A DNA stretch of 64,000 nt from Desmodus rotundus (GCF_022682495.2 NC_071397.1:15715082-15779081), one strand, 5' to 3'; shown: positions 22,151-36,251, counted from the stretch's first letter. Numbers and translations are program-made. The notes: generated from the sequence alone by a model not told the origin.

Positions 22151-25100
22151 ACACATACTTGTACCTGGATTGGAAACTTAAGAAATGTGGTAGAAAAATA
22201 TTATAACGTTAGATTGTGCTACTTCAATACATGTTGTCAAAAGAAGACTCTTTAAACTGATATATCACTTGAAAAAAGGGAAGGTAAGAGCAAGAATTTT
22301 TGTTATAAGAAATATTATTTACCCTGAGCAAGAAACTCAAGAATACTAAAGGTCATATTAATCATGCATTTTTCAGAATTTACGAAAGCCTAATAAGGCA
22401 TCAAGCCAAATAAAGTATAAGAAAAAGTAAGTGTGGGAGGGGAGGACTTGGGGAAAATTAAGTCGCTATGGAGAGAGTCAGAGAAATAGATGAGCATGAT
22501 CTGACAGGTCTCTCCAAAATCCTTCTTGCACCATACTGCAGCCTGAGAAAAGTAATGAGTATCTACAGCATAGGCACCACCCACAGAGAACAAGCTTAGG
22601 GACAGGTCCTACCACCCCACATTTTCCTGATGGTCTAAGGAACAAAGACTAAAGCCAATGTTAGCAGGATTAGGGAAATGGGCAGAGTTCTAAATCCAGT
22701 TTCCAGGGAACAGAAACTGCAAAAGGAAGCAAGGGTGAAAATTTGGATGAAGTGGATATTCAAGGACCAGGACTGTGACTAGATAGGAACACCGAGAGTG
22801 ATGGATAGCTGACAGTGTGACAAAAGAATTTGATAAAATAGCAATTGATTAGACTTTTACAGGATTTGCATTGCCAGGGGAAAAAAATGGCCAGGTTTGG
22901 TAAACAAAGGCTTCTCATTGTTCATTGCCTGGGCCTAGCAATCAATTCTCTGTGTGTTGCCCCCTGCAAGTCACACTGACAGAGGAGAAAGGCTAAAATG
23001 GCTCAGCTTCTAAAAGAGGAATTCCTCTCCATCTGCTTCAGCTGTGGTCACGGAAAACCATGAACAAGGCAGAATCTTCTGTTGAGCTCACCAAGAAGCC
23101 ATCTCCCCTGCCAAGGCAAAGATTTTTCATTCTTCCTGCCCAGGACAGTGTTAGGAACAGTTAAATTTGTAATCAGTTCCTTGTTAAACCATGTGGAGCC
23201 ACACCTGGACTCGAAGTCAAGGAAAACATATCTGGAATTGGGAGTAGATGCAGTAGCTAGAAGTAACAAGGTGTGTCTCCCACTAGGGAGCAGTGAGGCA
23301 TTTTGAGTTGCAACTGGGTAGTTCTTTAAAATCATATATGGGGAAGAGCACCCCTGTGCAACTAACTATATGTGTCCCCGCTCGAGGGCCCAAGAAACCA
23401 ATACGTCAAATATAGTAGACTGTTGTTTTATCTGCCTAGCAGCTCTTAATTCCTTAAAAAATATACCTTTCCCAATCGAGACTCTATTATATATTGTTTG
23501 GATAGGGCCAACCTCACCTCTTCCCTAGGAACTGGGGATACAGCAGTCAGCAAAATCAACCAAGTCCCTGGTTTCTTGGAGCTCTCATTCTGGTCCTTAG
23601 AGGAGGACAGTAAACATAAAATCCAAAGTATAGGAAATATGTCCAAGAATGATAAATGATGAAAAAAATAAAAAAGACAGAAGTGTAAGGGAAATAGAAG
23701 TGCATTATTTAATGTCAATAAATGTTTTTAAAATCACATTTATTGGACTTTTATACAGAATACACTCAATAATTTTGAAATATAGAGAAACACAGAAAAT
23801 CATAATCATCATGAAGAACTTTTGAAATGTATTTCCTTTCTCTTTATCAAAAAAGTTGGTGAAGTTTTCCCCTACATCTAAAACCTATCCAGTCAATATT
23901 TTGAAGCTGATGTAATATATGCAACAAAATATGCCTTTTATTTCATTTATGAGATGTTGAAGAGATCTGCAAATATTCCAAAAGTCACTTTTCTTTGTGT
24001 GAAACTGTCAAAGCAGAATCAGTGACTTTTAAGTGTCTTAAATTCATCTCTGCCGACTATTTCTATGTTTTCAGAAATATAGCATTCATGCGTAATCATT
24101 TGGCTTCAAACCATGTGCAGAGGAAACAATAGAAAGAAAGCTTTGCCATGTAATCGTTTTTAAAGAACATATTTTAAATCGTTTTCACAGAAATTCTTGA
24201 AGCTCCAAGGAGAAAAAAAGATTTTATGTCATCAGCTTAGCCATACCAAATAAGAAAACTCATGCATTAAACATCGTAAAGGAAGTAATACAGCTTTAGT
24301 TCAATCTATAATTTGTGAGCTATCACAGAGATTCTGGCTTGGCTCCACTCAGAAATGCTCACTGAATGTCACTGTAAAGGTTTGAGAGGACTCTCCAAGG
24401 ACCAATTAAAGGAAAGGAGAACTAGGCAAGTTTGCTCACCAGTAGGCAAAAGCAACATTAATGGTGCAAGATGGATATGGTTTTTCAGTTTTTGTGTTGT
24501 GTCTGTTAATAGGAAAACACGAGCCAAAAATTAGTAATAACAGTAATAATAATAATAATCCCATCCAGCTATTTTTTTATGAACACTAAGAAGGATTTTT
24601 GTGCAGTCCCTGCAGGCCTTGGCTTCTCTAATTCTCAGCAGCCTCCATTCCCAAACACCAAGCTAAGTCATCAAATATATCATCATATCATTCCTTACCA
24701 TATGTGTGCATATTATATATAATATATATATATAATTATGTGTCCAACTTGTGTTAATTTCATTAACAAGTATATGACAAAAAATAGAAATTGAAGATTC
24801 TTATTCAAGTGTATAAACAGAAAAAATTATTTAAGAAATATTCTTTATTTACCTAAACTCATTACCAACCATCAATTTCATGTTATATATTATTCATGAA
24901 TAATTGAGACATATATTTTAGCTTGTAAAATAGTACAGAGTATATAACATGCACTGAAATGTTAATTTAATAATGTTGATCTAATTGTTTAATTGTTAAC
25001 CAATTGAATAATTGGACGGATTAGACTATGCGTCTTTACTATGTTCTTTAGGGAGATAAAAAAACGTCTTCCTTCTTTTCCATTATATATTGTTTCCCCA

Positions 25101-25955
25101 AACTCAGCTGATATTTTCAGAGATTTAAGGTGGAAGTTACTGACTGAGTTCATTGCATTTAATGCTTCCTTTCCCCATATGAGCTTCTATTAGTCTGGAA
25201 TATGAATGGAGAAGACTACAAAAGCAAGAAGGGCAGAATAGAGGGATAAGTGAGTTTTTCACTTAGTCCATAGATTTTAATTTTCTCAAAGGTGAGGACC
25301 TTCTGTATTTTTCTATGTGCTACATGATGCCTGACAATAAATAATAAAGCTCTACTAATCATGTGTGATTTTTTAAGAACAGGCAGAAATTCTGAGAAAA
25401 CTTTAATCCCCTTCATGACTCTATCCTAAAGAGATCCCTACTTTCCTTTTGCTTTTGTCCCTTTTTCACTTCTGGGTTGCTTTAGTTCTTTCCTGCGTTA
25501 GTAACCCAGGGCATTCTGTTCTCAGACCCCAGAAGGCTGGAAAGTCACGTGAAGCCGAGAAGGCCTGTGCCGGGGCCAGTTAAAATGGTAACAAGTAAGA
25601 ATTACCACGGAGCCTTGGATTGACAGCAACCAGTCATGTCCTTTTAAGCAATTTGCCTTCCCTCTCTGAGACTCAGCTTCTTCATTTGTCAAATTATGTT
25701 TCATTCCAGCTCTGATTTTTCTGTAATTTTAACGATTTCCCTAAAGCATGTACTTTGCAATCATTACAAATACTGCAGATACATTTCACACAGACATGCC
25801 GAATATCAAAGTAAATAAGCATTTTCTGAAGGTATTTTTTTCTTTGCTATGATAAATTGACTGAGTTTCATTCAGTGTAAAGTAAGTCATGAACACACTT
25901 TGTACAACTACTATAGAAATTGTCACAATACTTTACAAATGATCGGTTTACATGT
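22151..25955. other. Intergenic sequence with an L2 fragment
   Basis: About 23490-23610 reads like a reverse L2 3' end (GGAACTGGGGATACAGCAGT; CTCTCATTCTGGTCCTTAGA). About 25590-25720 is MIR-like. An (AT)n run lies at 24710-24740. The frames at 23048-23335 and 23446-23718 (minus) have no protein similarity. No gene is seen. Confidence 0.5.
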
Positions 25956-25959
25956 CCTC

Positions 25960-26060
25960 CAGATTCAATAGCCCATGAACTCCTTGGAGACAGATGCTAT
26001 TTCTTAGTCATTTTGGTGTCCCCCAGTGCAAGACATTTAGCATGAAAAAATTAAGCAATT
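25960..26060 (+). mobile_element. L2 3'-end fragment
   Basis: CATGAACTCCTTGGAGACAG, then a GTGTCCCCCAGTGCAAGACA-type block, in L2 order. Short and diverged. Confidence 0.5.
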
Positions 26061-26559
26061 TAAATAATTAACCTGAACAGTTTATGCAGGCTAGAGAAGA
26101 GCATGTGGAAGAAAAGAATGCTGACTAATCTCACTTCCAAGGCATGACCACAGACCTCAAGAGGGCCCTCGGTGTTTTCTGGAAATCATACCATATTTCC
26201 CTGCCTCATTCAGGCAACACTAGTAAATGTCTACTTCAGACTTCATTTTCTACCTTCAGCCCTCCAGTGGCTTCTATCCCAGGCTTGCTTCAAAAGGGAG
26301 CATCCACAAGCTCCCATCTGCATTCCTATCAGCACCTAAACCCACACAATACATCTTCCTATTAAGGACAAACTGTTTATGCCCCTGGGCAAGTCAACCT
26401 CTCCACTTGTACAATAGGTGTCATCCTCTCACACCAACACAAAAACAATTGTTCCTTCCATAACAAGTCTTTCAGTTATTCCTTGCTCTGTACTGAAACA
26501 TCATGTTCCCCCTCTCTAGTGGATCTTTTGTTCAGTGTACAAACATTATTATTTTTCTC

Positions 26560-27880
26560 ATCTTAAAAAGAAAACTTTCTCTTGATCCCACTGCTTGATT
26601 TCATATTTTGAACCTACTTCAATCAGACCTGCCCCTTTTCTACTGGATCCACTCTTGTCAAAGTCCCCAATGACCTCCACCTCCTAAATTACAGCTGCCA
26701 ATTCTCAGTCCTCATCCTACCTGATCTGTCTGCAGCAAAGTGTTTGGTTGATCCCCCCTTCCTCCTAAAAACACCTTTCTTATTTATCCCCCAAGGCACT
26801 GTCTGCTGGCTCTTCTACCTCATTGCATTCCTCCTTGTCCTCCTTTGCTGATCTCTCATCTTCCTGAGCTGTAAACAGTGGTGGGCTCCAGGGTCCTAGG
26901 CATTGGACTTCTATTGCTCTATCTCTGTTCTTTATCTGAACCAGTCCCATTGGTTTTAAAATCAGCAAAATGCTGATAATTTCAAAATTTTATACCAAAT
27001 GCATACCTTAAAAGCTAGCCTATCTCCTAATATCCAAACTTGTACATCTAATTGCCTCCTTAACATCTCCACTTTGAAATCTGATAGGTCTCAAACTCAG
27101 TACATCTTCATATCAAAGTCATAAACTACTTCTTCTTCAATCTGTTCTTTTCTCAAGCTTTTGTATCATGAATAATTATAACTCAGCAATTCCAGTTACT
27201 CAAGCCAAACACTGTGGAGCTATTCTTGATTTCTTTCCCTCACATCCCTATCTGTAACAAAACCCTATCAGCTGTATCTTTAAAATATATCCAGAGCTCA
27301 GCCACTTTCAACCACCTTTACCTTTACCATTCTGGCCCAGAATCATCTCTCAGCATCATCTCTCACCTGAATTACTGCAATAGCTAACTTCTTTTGCCTA
27401 TGCTTGCCTTGAGAATATCCTCAGCACAGCAACCAGAATGATCCTATTATGTCAAATTAGGTTTGAGTTCTCTCTCTATATTTTTTATCTCACTCAAAGT
27501 TAAATCACAGGAAAAAAAAAGGCCTCATCAAAATTATCGGGTCCCTCATAACTTCTCTGACCTACATTCCCCTTAGCTACGTGCTCTGCAGCCTCAGTGA
27601 CCTGCTAGCTGAGCACTTCAGATAGGTTCCTAGTTAGGCCTTTGCATCTGCTGCTTCCTCTTTCTACAACCTTCTTCCAGGTGACTTGCTCCCTCCTTGC
27701 TTCCTTCAGGTTTTTACTTAAAGGTCAACTCAAAGAGGTCTTCCCTGTCCTTCCTATCTAAAATTTTCATCTCTCTCCTCTAAACCCCAGCAGTCTCTAA
27801 TCCCCTTTTCTGTCCTATTCTGGAACATAGTAAGATCTTGGTAAATACATATTTAATAAATGAAAGAAAGGGAGTAACAA
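26560..27880 (+). mobile_element. Long LINE2 (L2) remnant: ORF2 end and 3' UTR
   Basis: Blocks appear in the order of the L2 ORF2 end: AAAGTCCCCAATGACCTCCA (26660), TGGGCTCCAGGGTCCTAGGC (26882), TAATTGCCTCCTTAACATCT (27048), CAGTTACTCAAGCCAAACAC (27192), TGAATTACTGCAATAGCTAA (27368) and GGCCTTTGCATCTGCTGCTT (27637), then the 3' tail ending near TTTAATAAATGAAAGAAAGG (27851). It is full of stops. Upstream 26140-26560 may be a further decayed part. It is notable for length, since most L2 copies in mammals are a few hundred bases. Confidence 0.75.
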
Positions 27881-30800
27881 TAACACCAAGTTTGAACTAG
27901 AGATAATTTTTTAGAAATGAAACTTATTTTCAAATGTCTGAAACAGATTTCTATGGCATAGCTTAAGAGAGACCTCTAAAATCTTTCTATAATTAATACA
28001 TAAGTTATTTATAATTATCCTATAAACTTTTTTGAAACAATTGGATGCTAACAACATACGTAAAATAGTTTGAAGAATTATTCCTTGAGAATGAAAAATA
28101 TCAATAGGTGAAAATTCTGCAGAAATAATGATTATTCATCCTTGCTATAGATTTGAGCTAGAATTCTTCTTTTCTCTATGAAGACCTACGAAAAAGAAGC
28201 AGCAATTAAAATATAATTTGAATTTGATCTTCACCAACTAAAGAAAAGAAAATTAGATAACACACCGAAACATATAGCACAGTAAGAATAGTAAATGGAA
28301 GGTACTTTTTTCTAGTATGTTGTTATTATTATTATTATTATTAATTATTATTATTATTTTGTAAAGTATTTTTACTATTTCTTGGCCAAGCCATTTGCCA
28401 TACCATAATCAAAGCATTTCCCTAAGCAACTTAAAATGCTTATCCCAATTATGTAATTTTTTGTAAGAGAGGGATTTGATTTCTAGGTAGAATAAATCTT
28501 ACAACTTCATTTTTTACATGTTTTACTGTTTTTTAAGAAAGAAGATTTGCTACTTTGGCATTGCCTTCATGAATCATCTTATTTAATTACTGTTGCAGAT
28601 GTTTAGCATTTTAAATTTGGAAGGGTCTGAAAAATAGAACAGTTGAATTTCGATTTTAAACTGCTTCCTGGATACTAAAGGGTGAGAGGGTGGCGACTTG
28701 GATCGCAGTGTCTTATCATACAATGGAAGTAAACCTTAAGCGAAAAGCAACGCAATCATTACTTTTTTGAGGGAGGAAGATGTTGGGCCACCTTCTGATG
28801 ATTTCTTAGCCTGGAGGGAAGCTTCGGAACATAAGCTGCTGGACTGACAGTGGAGAACTGAAGTTAAGCAAAGTCTGGAGAGATTTGGGAAAACAAAGAA
28901 AGAGGATTTAAAAAAAAAATAAAGAACTATGAAATTAGTTTGTAATCCAGAGGGCCAAACTCTCCCACTTTCAAATGAACTCGAACTGCCGCTGAGCTGC
29001 TCAAAATGAGGGCTGCTGATTGAAAACTGAAGGAAGCAGAAAGTGACTTGCTACTTTTGTTTGTTCTAGTGATTTACTCTTCCTCAGGACATTATATTAC
29101 TTTCTTTCAAAGATGCTGCTGAATCTATTGTTTAGTAGATGGTTTTTCATTGACCCATCAAAGCACCCTCCCTCTTTCTTTTCAGAGTATTGTCCAGGGG
29201 TGCGTACTGGGAGATGAAAGGAAGGATATAAGGTCGCTGGTCACAGGCAGAAATTAGCTACAGTTATGAAAATAAATCGTAGATATCCAGTGGTTTTGAC
29301 TTTCTATTCTTTGAAGGTCTCTCTGGAGAGATGGGAAAGGGGGAAGAATGTCCCTTTAGTTCCTACAGAGTCTTCCTCTCCAGTTAGTTATAAACCTGAT
29401 TGACAGGGAAAAGATGATCCAAGGCCCCTGCTGCTCCTAGAAAAAGAAATCAGTGTAAGAACAATTTACCCAACCTTGCACAAAAACCATCGTTACATGT
29501 GTATAACCTCTAGCTACCCCCAAAACCAATTACAATTAAAGTGGAACAATTATAAAAATCATGCTGAGAATCGTTTCTCCAACTTCTCCAGTACTCCCTT
29601 TTCTGGATAGAAGAAATATAATTTCTCCTTTCTTTCTTTTGGTTATGTTTCTGTGCATTTCCTCTGGTGAATGAGGGGAAAGCCTTGAACATGTGCCCGC
29701 CTCCATTCCATGACAAACTGCCACACAATGACTGTCACGTCCCATGTATTTTCATAGAAGTCTGTAAGCCTTTCTTAAGAATATAAAATATTAAACGTTA
29801 AAGTTATATTTGCCCTCAGGATGCATGAAAATGGGTTTTCCAGACTTATCAGTCTGTTCTGTTTGTATTTATGATAAACCAAGAAAGGGGATGAAAATAA
29901 AATCTATCTGCAGTGATGCTATTACCATATGACTGGTCTGGAGCCCTCAACCCCCAATCACAAGCTTGTGAAAACTTGGCCGAAGGGAGTAAGCTGCATA
30001 TACATAAGTAGTCCAGTTGGCAGGGAACACAGGCCAGGGGTGTTTGTGGGGGCAGGGGGTGGGGAGGCTGTATATATATATCGTGCTAATTTGTGCTCAC
30101 ACATTTCGGAAGGGCTACTTTATCACTATGCAAACTATCCAACACATTCCCACTGAAGGAATGGAAGTCAGATAAATCATAATTAACAAAACCTATGCCA
30201 AATGAAATCCCAGCCCCAATCTATAGATTAGATTTTGCTGCTTTAGACTTCATGTAATTGTTTTAATTGGCCCAACTAAACACGAATGCTGCCTGCCTAC
30301 TGTCATCATGTTTACATGGCCTCTCTTGTTTCTCTCGTGGCTGCAAGGTGATTGTAGCCAAGCAGAAACACAACACGCTTTTGCCTGACGACTCACCACC
30401 ACCACCACCAAACACACACTCTGGCAAGGGCCTCCTTACAATCCTCTTATTACGTGACATTTGTCAGGGGTATTTCAAAAGTACCTGTAATATTTAGAGA
30501 TACTTCCTCAGTATGTATTTGCACTATCAAGCCAACCAAACCTTGTTGTGCTCTGGGTATCCTTACCAGAGAGCGAACCTCAAGTGACTCACAGTAATTT
30601 GATAGGCAACTTATTTTAGGAACAGTGAAGTATCATTGATGAAATGTGGCCTTAGTGCTGCTGCATATTTCAAAAGGTCAACGAAAGTTCTTTTAAAGAA
30701 TGCGCCTCCCTGAAGATGATAAGGCGAAGGCCTGAAGTTTCAGGAGAGTTGTGGCGATTTTCCAAACAGACAGTTGGAAACCAAAGTGAAAGGAGTACCT

Positions 30801-31189
30801 AACTCCGGTGCAAAATTAGGACTACTCCCTGAAGAGAGGGTTTGGAGGAAATTCAACAAAACAATAACTAAAGTAATTAGAGAGATGGGAGAATGTTAAA
30901 AGAATAAAATTTAAGAAGGTATCAAGGTTTGTGATTTATATAAAAAGTTATGAATAAGGGCAATTAGACTTTTCACCAAGTTCAAAAATTTCACAACCAG
31001 ACCGAAACCGTGAATTTTAAAGGTGATATTTTTAGGATCAACAAATCACGTAGGTGAGTGGTAAACTCATCATACAGATTACATTGAGTGGCATAAACTA
31101 GAAGTACTGATTATACATTGAAAAGACATTGAAATGACAAACCTTTAGCTAGAGAAAGGAAATCTGAATATATATTTCTGAGTGTTTTT
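27881..31189. other. Intergenic sequence, no gene seen
   Basis: The sequence is mostly unique-looking. It holds an (ATT)n-type microsatellite (28321-28358), a short (TA)n at 30070-30080 and a (CCA)n run near 30399-30411. The stretch 28600-29300 has no recognisable repeat and may be conserved non-coding DNA, but I cannot test that. The frames at 29510-29745 and 30263-30497 are not protein-like. Confidence 0.5.
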
Positions 31190-31427
31190 AAGTGAAACTA
31201 AATAGCCCTGGCTGGTGTAGTTCAGTGGATTGAGTGTGGACTGCGAACAAAAGGGTTGCCGGTTCAATTCCCAGTCAGGGCACATGCCTGGGTTGTGGGC
31301 CAGGTCCCCAGTGGGGGCCACATGAGAGGCAACCACACACTGATGTTTCTCTCCCTCTCTTTCTCCCTCCCTCCCCCTCTCTCTAAAATTAAATAAATGA
31401 AACCTTAAAAAAAAGTCAAACTAAATA
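31190..31427 (+). mobile_element. VES-type SINE with 15-bp TSD
   Basis: The SINE body is 31205-31412: head GCCCTGGCTGGTGTAGTTCA, B-box-like GGTTCAATTCCC, CT-rich 3' part, and A-rich tail. TSDs AAGTGAAACTAAATA (31190-31204) and AAGTCAAACTAAATA (31413-31427) differ at one base, so the insertion is comparatively young. Confidence 0.93.
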
Positions 31428-31559
31428 AAGACAATGTTATTTTCATACAAGATACTATTTTACATTTCTGTCAGTATGTCAAACTGAGCACGATGGACTT
31501 TTATCTCACCCAAACATACGTTTCTTTATTATATTAATGTCAAGAGTATGGGCTACCCA

Positions 31560-31790
31560 TGTTTGAATGCTGGATCCATCACATACCACCAGCTAAGTCA
31601 TTGTGGCCAAGTTACAATGACTTAGTTACAATGACTAAATCATTGTGGCCAAGTTACATTTTAACCTCTCTATGCCTTCATTTTCTTAGCTCTAATTTGG
31701 TGATAACTTGGTTTACCTCTCAGAGTTATGAAGATTAAATAAGGTACTCCATGTAAAGCATTTAGCATTGTTTAGAATACAGTTTTCAGT
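31560..31790 (+). mobile_element. MIR SINE with a local tandem duplication
   Basis: MIR order is clear: TTTGAATGCTGGATCCATCA, then CCTCTCTATGCCTTCATTTT, then CTCAGAGTTATGAAGATTAA and GTAAAGCATTTAGCATTGTT. Within it, a 19-base word starting TCATTGTGGCC is present at 31598-31616 and again at 31640-31658. Confidence 0.7.
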
Positions 31791-31962
31791 ATCAATTGGT
31801 TTTATGTATCATCCATAATAATATTATCCATAATAATGTAAAGCAATTTATTCTCAAGATAACAAAGTGATAGGTCCAGTGTCTTCTTTTTTTATGTTCT
31901 ATAGTTTTTTTTTCTTTATGCCTTTATTTTTTATTTTTTTAATTTTATTTCTTTTTTTTAAA

Positions 31963-32176
31963 CAAGATTTTATTCATTTACCTTCAGAGAGAGGAGAAGG
32001 GAGGGAGAAAGCAAGAAACATCAGTGTGCCAGAGATACATCAATTGGCTGCCTCTCACACGCCCCCAGCCAGGGACCTGGCCTGCAACCCAGGAATGTGC
32101 CTTGACCGGAAATTGAATGGGCAAACTTTCGGTTTGCAGGCCGGCACCCAATCCACTGAGCCACACCAGCCAGAGC
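31963..32176 (-). mobile_element. VES-type SINE
   Basis: On the minus strand it starts GCTCTGGCTGGTGTGGCTCA and ends in an A-rich tail (T-rich at 31940-31980). It lies at the edge of an L1 fragment. The frames at 31867-32193 and 31984-32166 are not genes. Confidence 0.9.
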
Positions 32177-32410
32177 TAAATTTTACTTCTTGATTAACGT
32201 TTTGTGTTTAACACTATCTCATATTAGTTTCAGGTGTACAGCACAGTGGATAGACGTTCATATAGGTTACAAATTATTCCCTTCAATAATTCAAGTGTCC
32301 ACCTGGCTCCACACATAGTTATTACAACACTGTTAACTATATTCCCTGTGCTTTGCCTTACATCCCCGTGCCTATTCTGTAACTACCAATCCGTCCCAGT
32401 GTCTTCTTAA
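32177..32410 (-). mobile_element. L1 3' UTR fragment (L1MA-like)
   Basis: The plus strand reads TTAGTTTCAGGTGTACAGCA, then AACACTGTTAACTATATTCC and ACATCCCCGTGCCTATTCTG, the reverse of an L1M 3' UTR. Confidence 0.65.
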
Positions 32411-32514
32411 TGACCGAATTACACTCTGGGAATCATTTTTCCTTGTCTTGATGTATCTATCATGAAACATAGATCAATGACTTTATCCATTTATAAAATC
32501 AGTTAGTGCCACCA

Positions 32515-32840
32515 TAGTGTTGCATAATGAACAATCTCATCATTTCAGTGACTTGAATCAACAAATACCTACTTTTCTTGTTCATGGAGTTGAAGTTTTG
32601 CTGATCTCAAGCAGACTCAGGTAAGCGTGGCTGCTCGGGCCTATTCTATCGGTTTCACCCTGGGGTGCAGATGAAGGGGCAGCAGCCACCAGGACGCATT
32701 ATCATAGTAATAGCAGAAGCACAAGAGCACAGCAAGGCTGTGAAAGCAGATTAGAGACTTCTATAACATTCCATAGGCCAAAGCAAGTCACATGACCAAA
32801 GGCAACATTAAATGGGACAGTAAAATGCACTCTACCCTCA
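32515..32840. mobile_element. Ancient interspersed repeat, family not assigned
   Basis: Words such as AGCAAGTCACATGACCAAAG and AATAATGAACA-type blocks recall a common old mammalian repeat, but I cannot name it. No coding content. Confidence 0.3.
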
Positions 32841-32934
32841 GAGAGAAAAGGGAGTGGATATGTATTGAACAACTAGCCTATCACACCAACTTACACTGAA
32901 GGTGAGAAGTTTAAAAGAAGGAAGGGTATGGGAA

Positions 32935-33400
32935 AGAAATCGTGCCATTTGAGACAACACGGATGACTCTTGAGGGCATTTCCCGAAATGAGATACGTCA
33001 GACAAAGATAAATACTGGATGATATCACTTATACATGGAATCGAAGAGAGCCAAACACATAAAAACAGAATACAATGGTAGTTCCCAGAGTCTGAGGGGT
33101 GGGGACGTTGGCAAGATGTTGTGGAAGGCTACAAGGCTGTGCCTAGTAGATAAATAAGTTCTGGAGATCTAATGCACAGTAACAGTGATTATAGTCAAAA
33201 ATACAGTATTACAAACTTCCAAGTTGCTAAGAGACTAGCTTTTAATTTTTCTCACCACAAAAAAATGGGAATGATAATTACACTTTAGAACTGTTAGCTA
33301 ATGCTCAGACAGTAATCATACTGCAATATGCAAATGTATCAAAGCAACTTGCTGACACACGTTAGATTTGTATCCAATGCTAATTGTGTCTCGATTTTTT
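32935..33400 (+). mobile_element. L1 3' end (L1M-type)
   Basis: It reads GATGATATCACTTATACATG, then ACAATGGTAGTTCCCAGAGT and TGCACAGTAACAGTGATTAT, the usual end of ORF2 and 3' UTR of old L1 elements. Confidence 0.6.
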
Positions 33401-33790
33401 GTAAAGAACAAATGTGGGTAAAGATTCTCATTGTAAAGAAGATAGCCAAAAATTATACTTAAGATTCATTTCTTTAACTTTAAAATGAACAGAGTCAAAT
33501 TTGACAACTACGGAGAGAGAATATAGTGGGAACATCAGACTATTCCCAAGGAGATGAACTAGACTTCAGCACCTAGCTTCCAAAAGGGGACTGGCCTGAC
33601 CTCAAAAGCATGTGTTGCATCGGCATATGACAATGGCCACCTCGTTACTCACTCAAGGAATAGGCTCCATTCAATAGTGTGCTTTCGTCTTCAATATGTA
33701 TTAAAGCGAGGATCTATGCTGTCCAGGTAAATAGAACCTCTGGAACCATGTCATGGCCTAACTTGTCTTGCCTATAAAATGTCATTCTAG

Positions 33791-34314
<524 letters not shown>

Positions 34315-34480
34315 GTATCCTCAGTGAAGATAAAAGTATATACGTAAATAAGATACCATTATACAGTTTGCGTATCAGTAACAGCAACAACACAAAACAA
34401 CAACACATCCTTGGCCCCTCTCATTAAAAACTACTGGAAAGAAGCAAAGTCCTGAAGGAGATAGAAAGACGAGGGGTCAG

Positions 34481-34582
34481 TGCTGCCTGGGTGGCTCAGT
34501 TGGCTGGGGTGTCGTCATGTGTACCAAACGGTTACAGGTTCGATCTCTACTCAGGGCTCACACAAGAGGCAACCGACCGATG

Positions 34583-34617
<35 letters not shown>

Positions 34618-34691
34618 CTTTTGCTCTCTCCTTCCCTCTCTCTCTCTCTACAATCAATAAACCCATCTTCGTGTGAGGATTTAAAAAAAAA
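34481..34691 (+). mobile_element. VES-type SINE
   Basis: Head GCTGCCTGGGTGGCTCAGTT, B-box-like GGTTCGATCTC, CT tract 34585-34613, tail TTTAAAAAAAAAAG. Frames 34480-34767 and 34491-34676 lie in it. Confidence 0.88.
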
Positions 34692-36082
34692 AGATAGAGG
34701 GATCATATGTCCAGAAGCAAATTCTTTGAGAGGGCGCTGGTCAACACATCAGTTACTTTGTAAATGAGTCGGAAATCCTAATTCTGTTTCAGCTTAGAAA
34801 TCTGATTATCCTAGAGCTCATACGAAATTAGCTTTAATCTTCTTTTAAATGTCATTCAGTAGGTTTGCTGCTGTACATGGGATGCAAATGAATTTTCCTC
34901 ATCAGATCCTTCCTAATTCACTTTCCTTACACTGGACATTCTCAGAAATAATTTAAGACTGGCCTCTGAAAATTGTTCCAATCCTGCATAACATAAGTTT
35001 GAAGTATATTATCTCCTAACCAGCAAATCACTCCTGAATCATTATTCAAAACAGATATCCGTGTTATTTCACATAAAATTTAAACATGAATTTTTCCAAC
35101 ATATTATGTGTGCATTTAAGCTACTCTCTGACTACTTCTGTGTCAGCTCAAAATGAAATTTAAATGCCTTAGCATTGTCTACCCTATTCAAAAGAAATGA
35201 TATTTTCTTACTGTTGTGTGATTATAGCCAACAATACAAGGGGTCGAGGCCTATAACTCAAGAACTGTTTTCTTCACAAAGAAAACAATAGTCCTAGCAA
35301 TTTCCCCTCAAGCAGACCACGAGGGACAGGACCACTAGCGTAGAGTCTAGGTACTCATTTTAGTCCCAGATCCCAAGACAACATGAGAAAATCTACAGCT
35401 TCATAAGTTAATTTGAGTTGGAAAATAATTCAAATTTTGCTGGTGTATTGATAATTAAGCCCTTTTAAGAGTCATAGCTGTTAAAATGTGCCTTAAGCAG
35501 TACAAAATACATAATAGGTATGGTCTAAAACTAAACCTAGACAATTGGTTGAGTCCATGATTCAAAGACTTAAGGTGAAATTTACAAGACCTTATTAACC
35601 ACGTGTGAACCTTCGAAGAAACACTTGGGATGCCGTAACTTGTATTTCTCTCTTTGGTTAGACGTAGCAGACACTTACGTGAGTGCTAAATGATTTTATT
35701 TACTCTATATCAGTACTAATTTTTTAATCTTTTAAAAAGATCAGTCTCATCATTGACATGTCAATATTATGTTTAGAGCTGCCAGAACATCAGTTCATAA
35801 TTGCCATTGTCTTTTACCTCTAATATACACTATTTTGTCATATATAATATATATAAATATATATAATAGGTATATATGCATGTTTATATACATTATATAT
35901 TATATATAGGGTACAGATGTAAAATGTATACCACGTGAAGTGAAAATGTGTGACTCCCAGTACTTTAATTATGTATATGATTAAATTTATATATTTATAT
36001 TATATATTTAATAATATAAATTGTAATAATACATATTATACATACATATATAAATATAATCCATGTTATGTATAATTTTTAT
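34692..36082. other. Intergenic AT-rich sequence
   Basis: No gene or named repeat was found. 35838-36065 is a degenerate (AT)n-rich block (many TATATA and TATAAT words). Confidence 0.55.
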
Positions 36083-36251
36083 CCTCACCCAAGGACAAAT
36101 TTTCATTACTTTTTAGAAAGAAGAAGGGAGGAAGGAAAATACAGATTGGTTGCCTCCGATACGCAGTGGCACCACAGGGACCAGAAACAGAACCTGCAAC
36201 CCTGAGGTCACGGGATACACTCCAACCAATTGAGCCACACAGGCCGCGGCT
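36083..36251 (-). mobile_element. VES-type SINE, diverged
   Basis: The minus strand starts GCCGCGGCCTGTGTGGCTCA; the 3' end is seen as CCTCACCCAAGGACAAATTT. It resembles the older subtype, as at 18898. Confidence 0.8.

Noticed and set aside
31205..31290. tRNA-like head with A- and B-box motifs as a possible tRNA gene
   Set aside because: It is the tRNA-derived 5' part of a VES SINE with CT body, A-rich tail and TSD; the same applies to all other copies.
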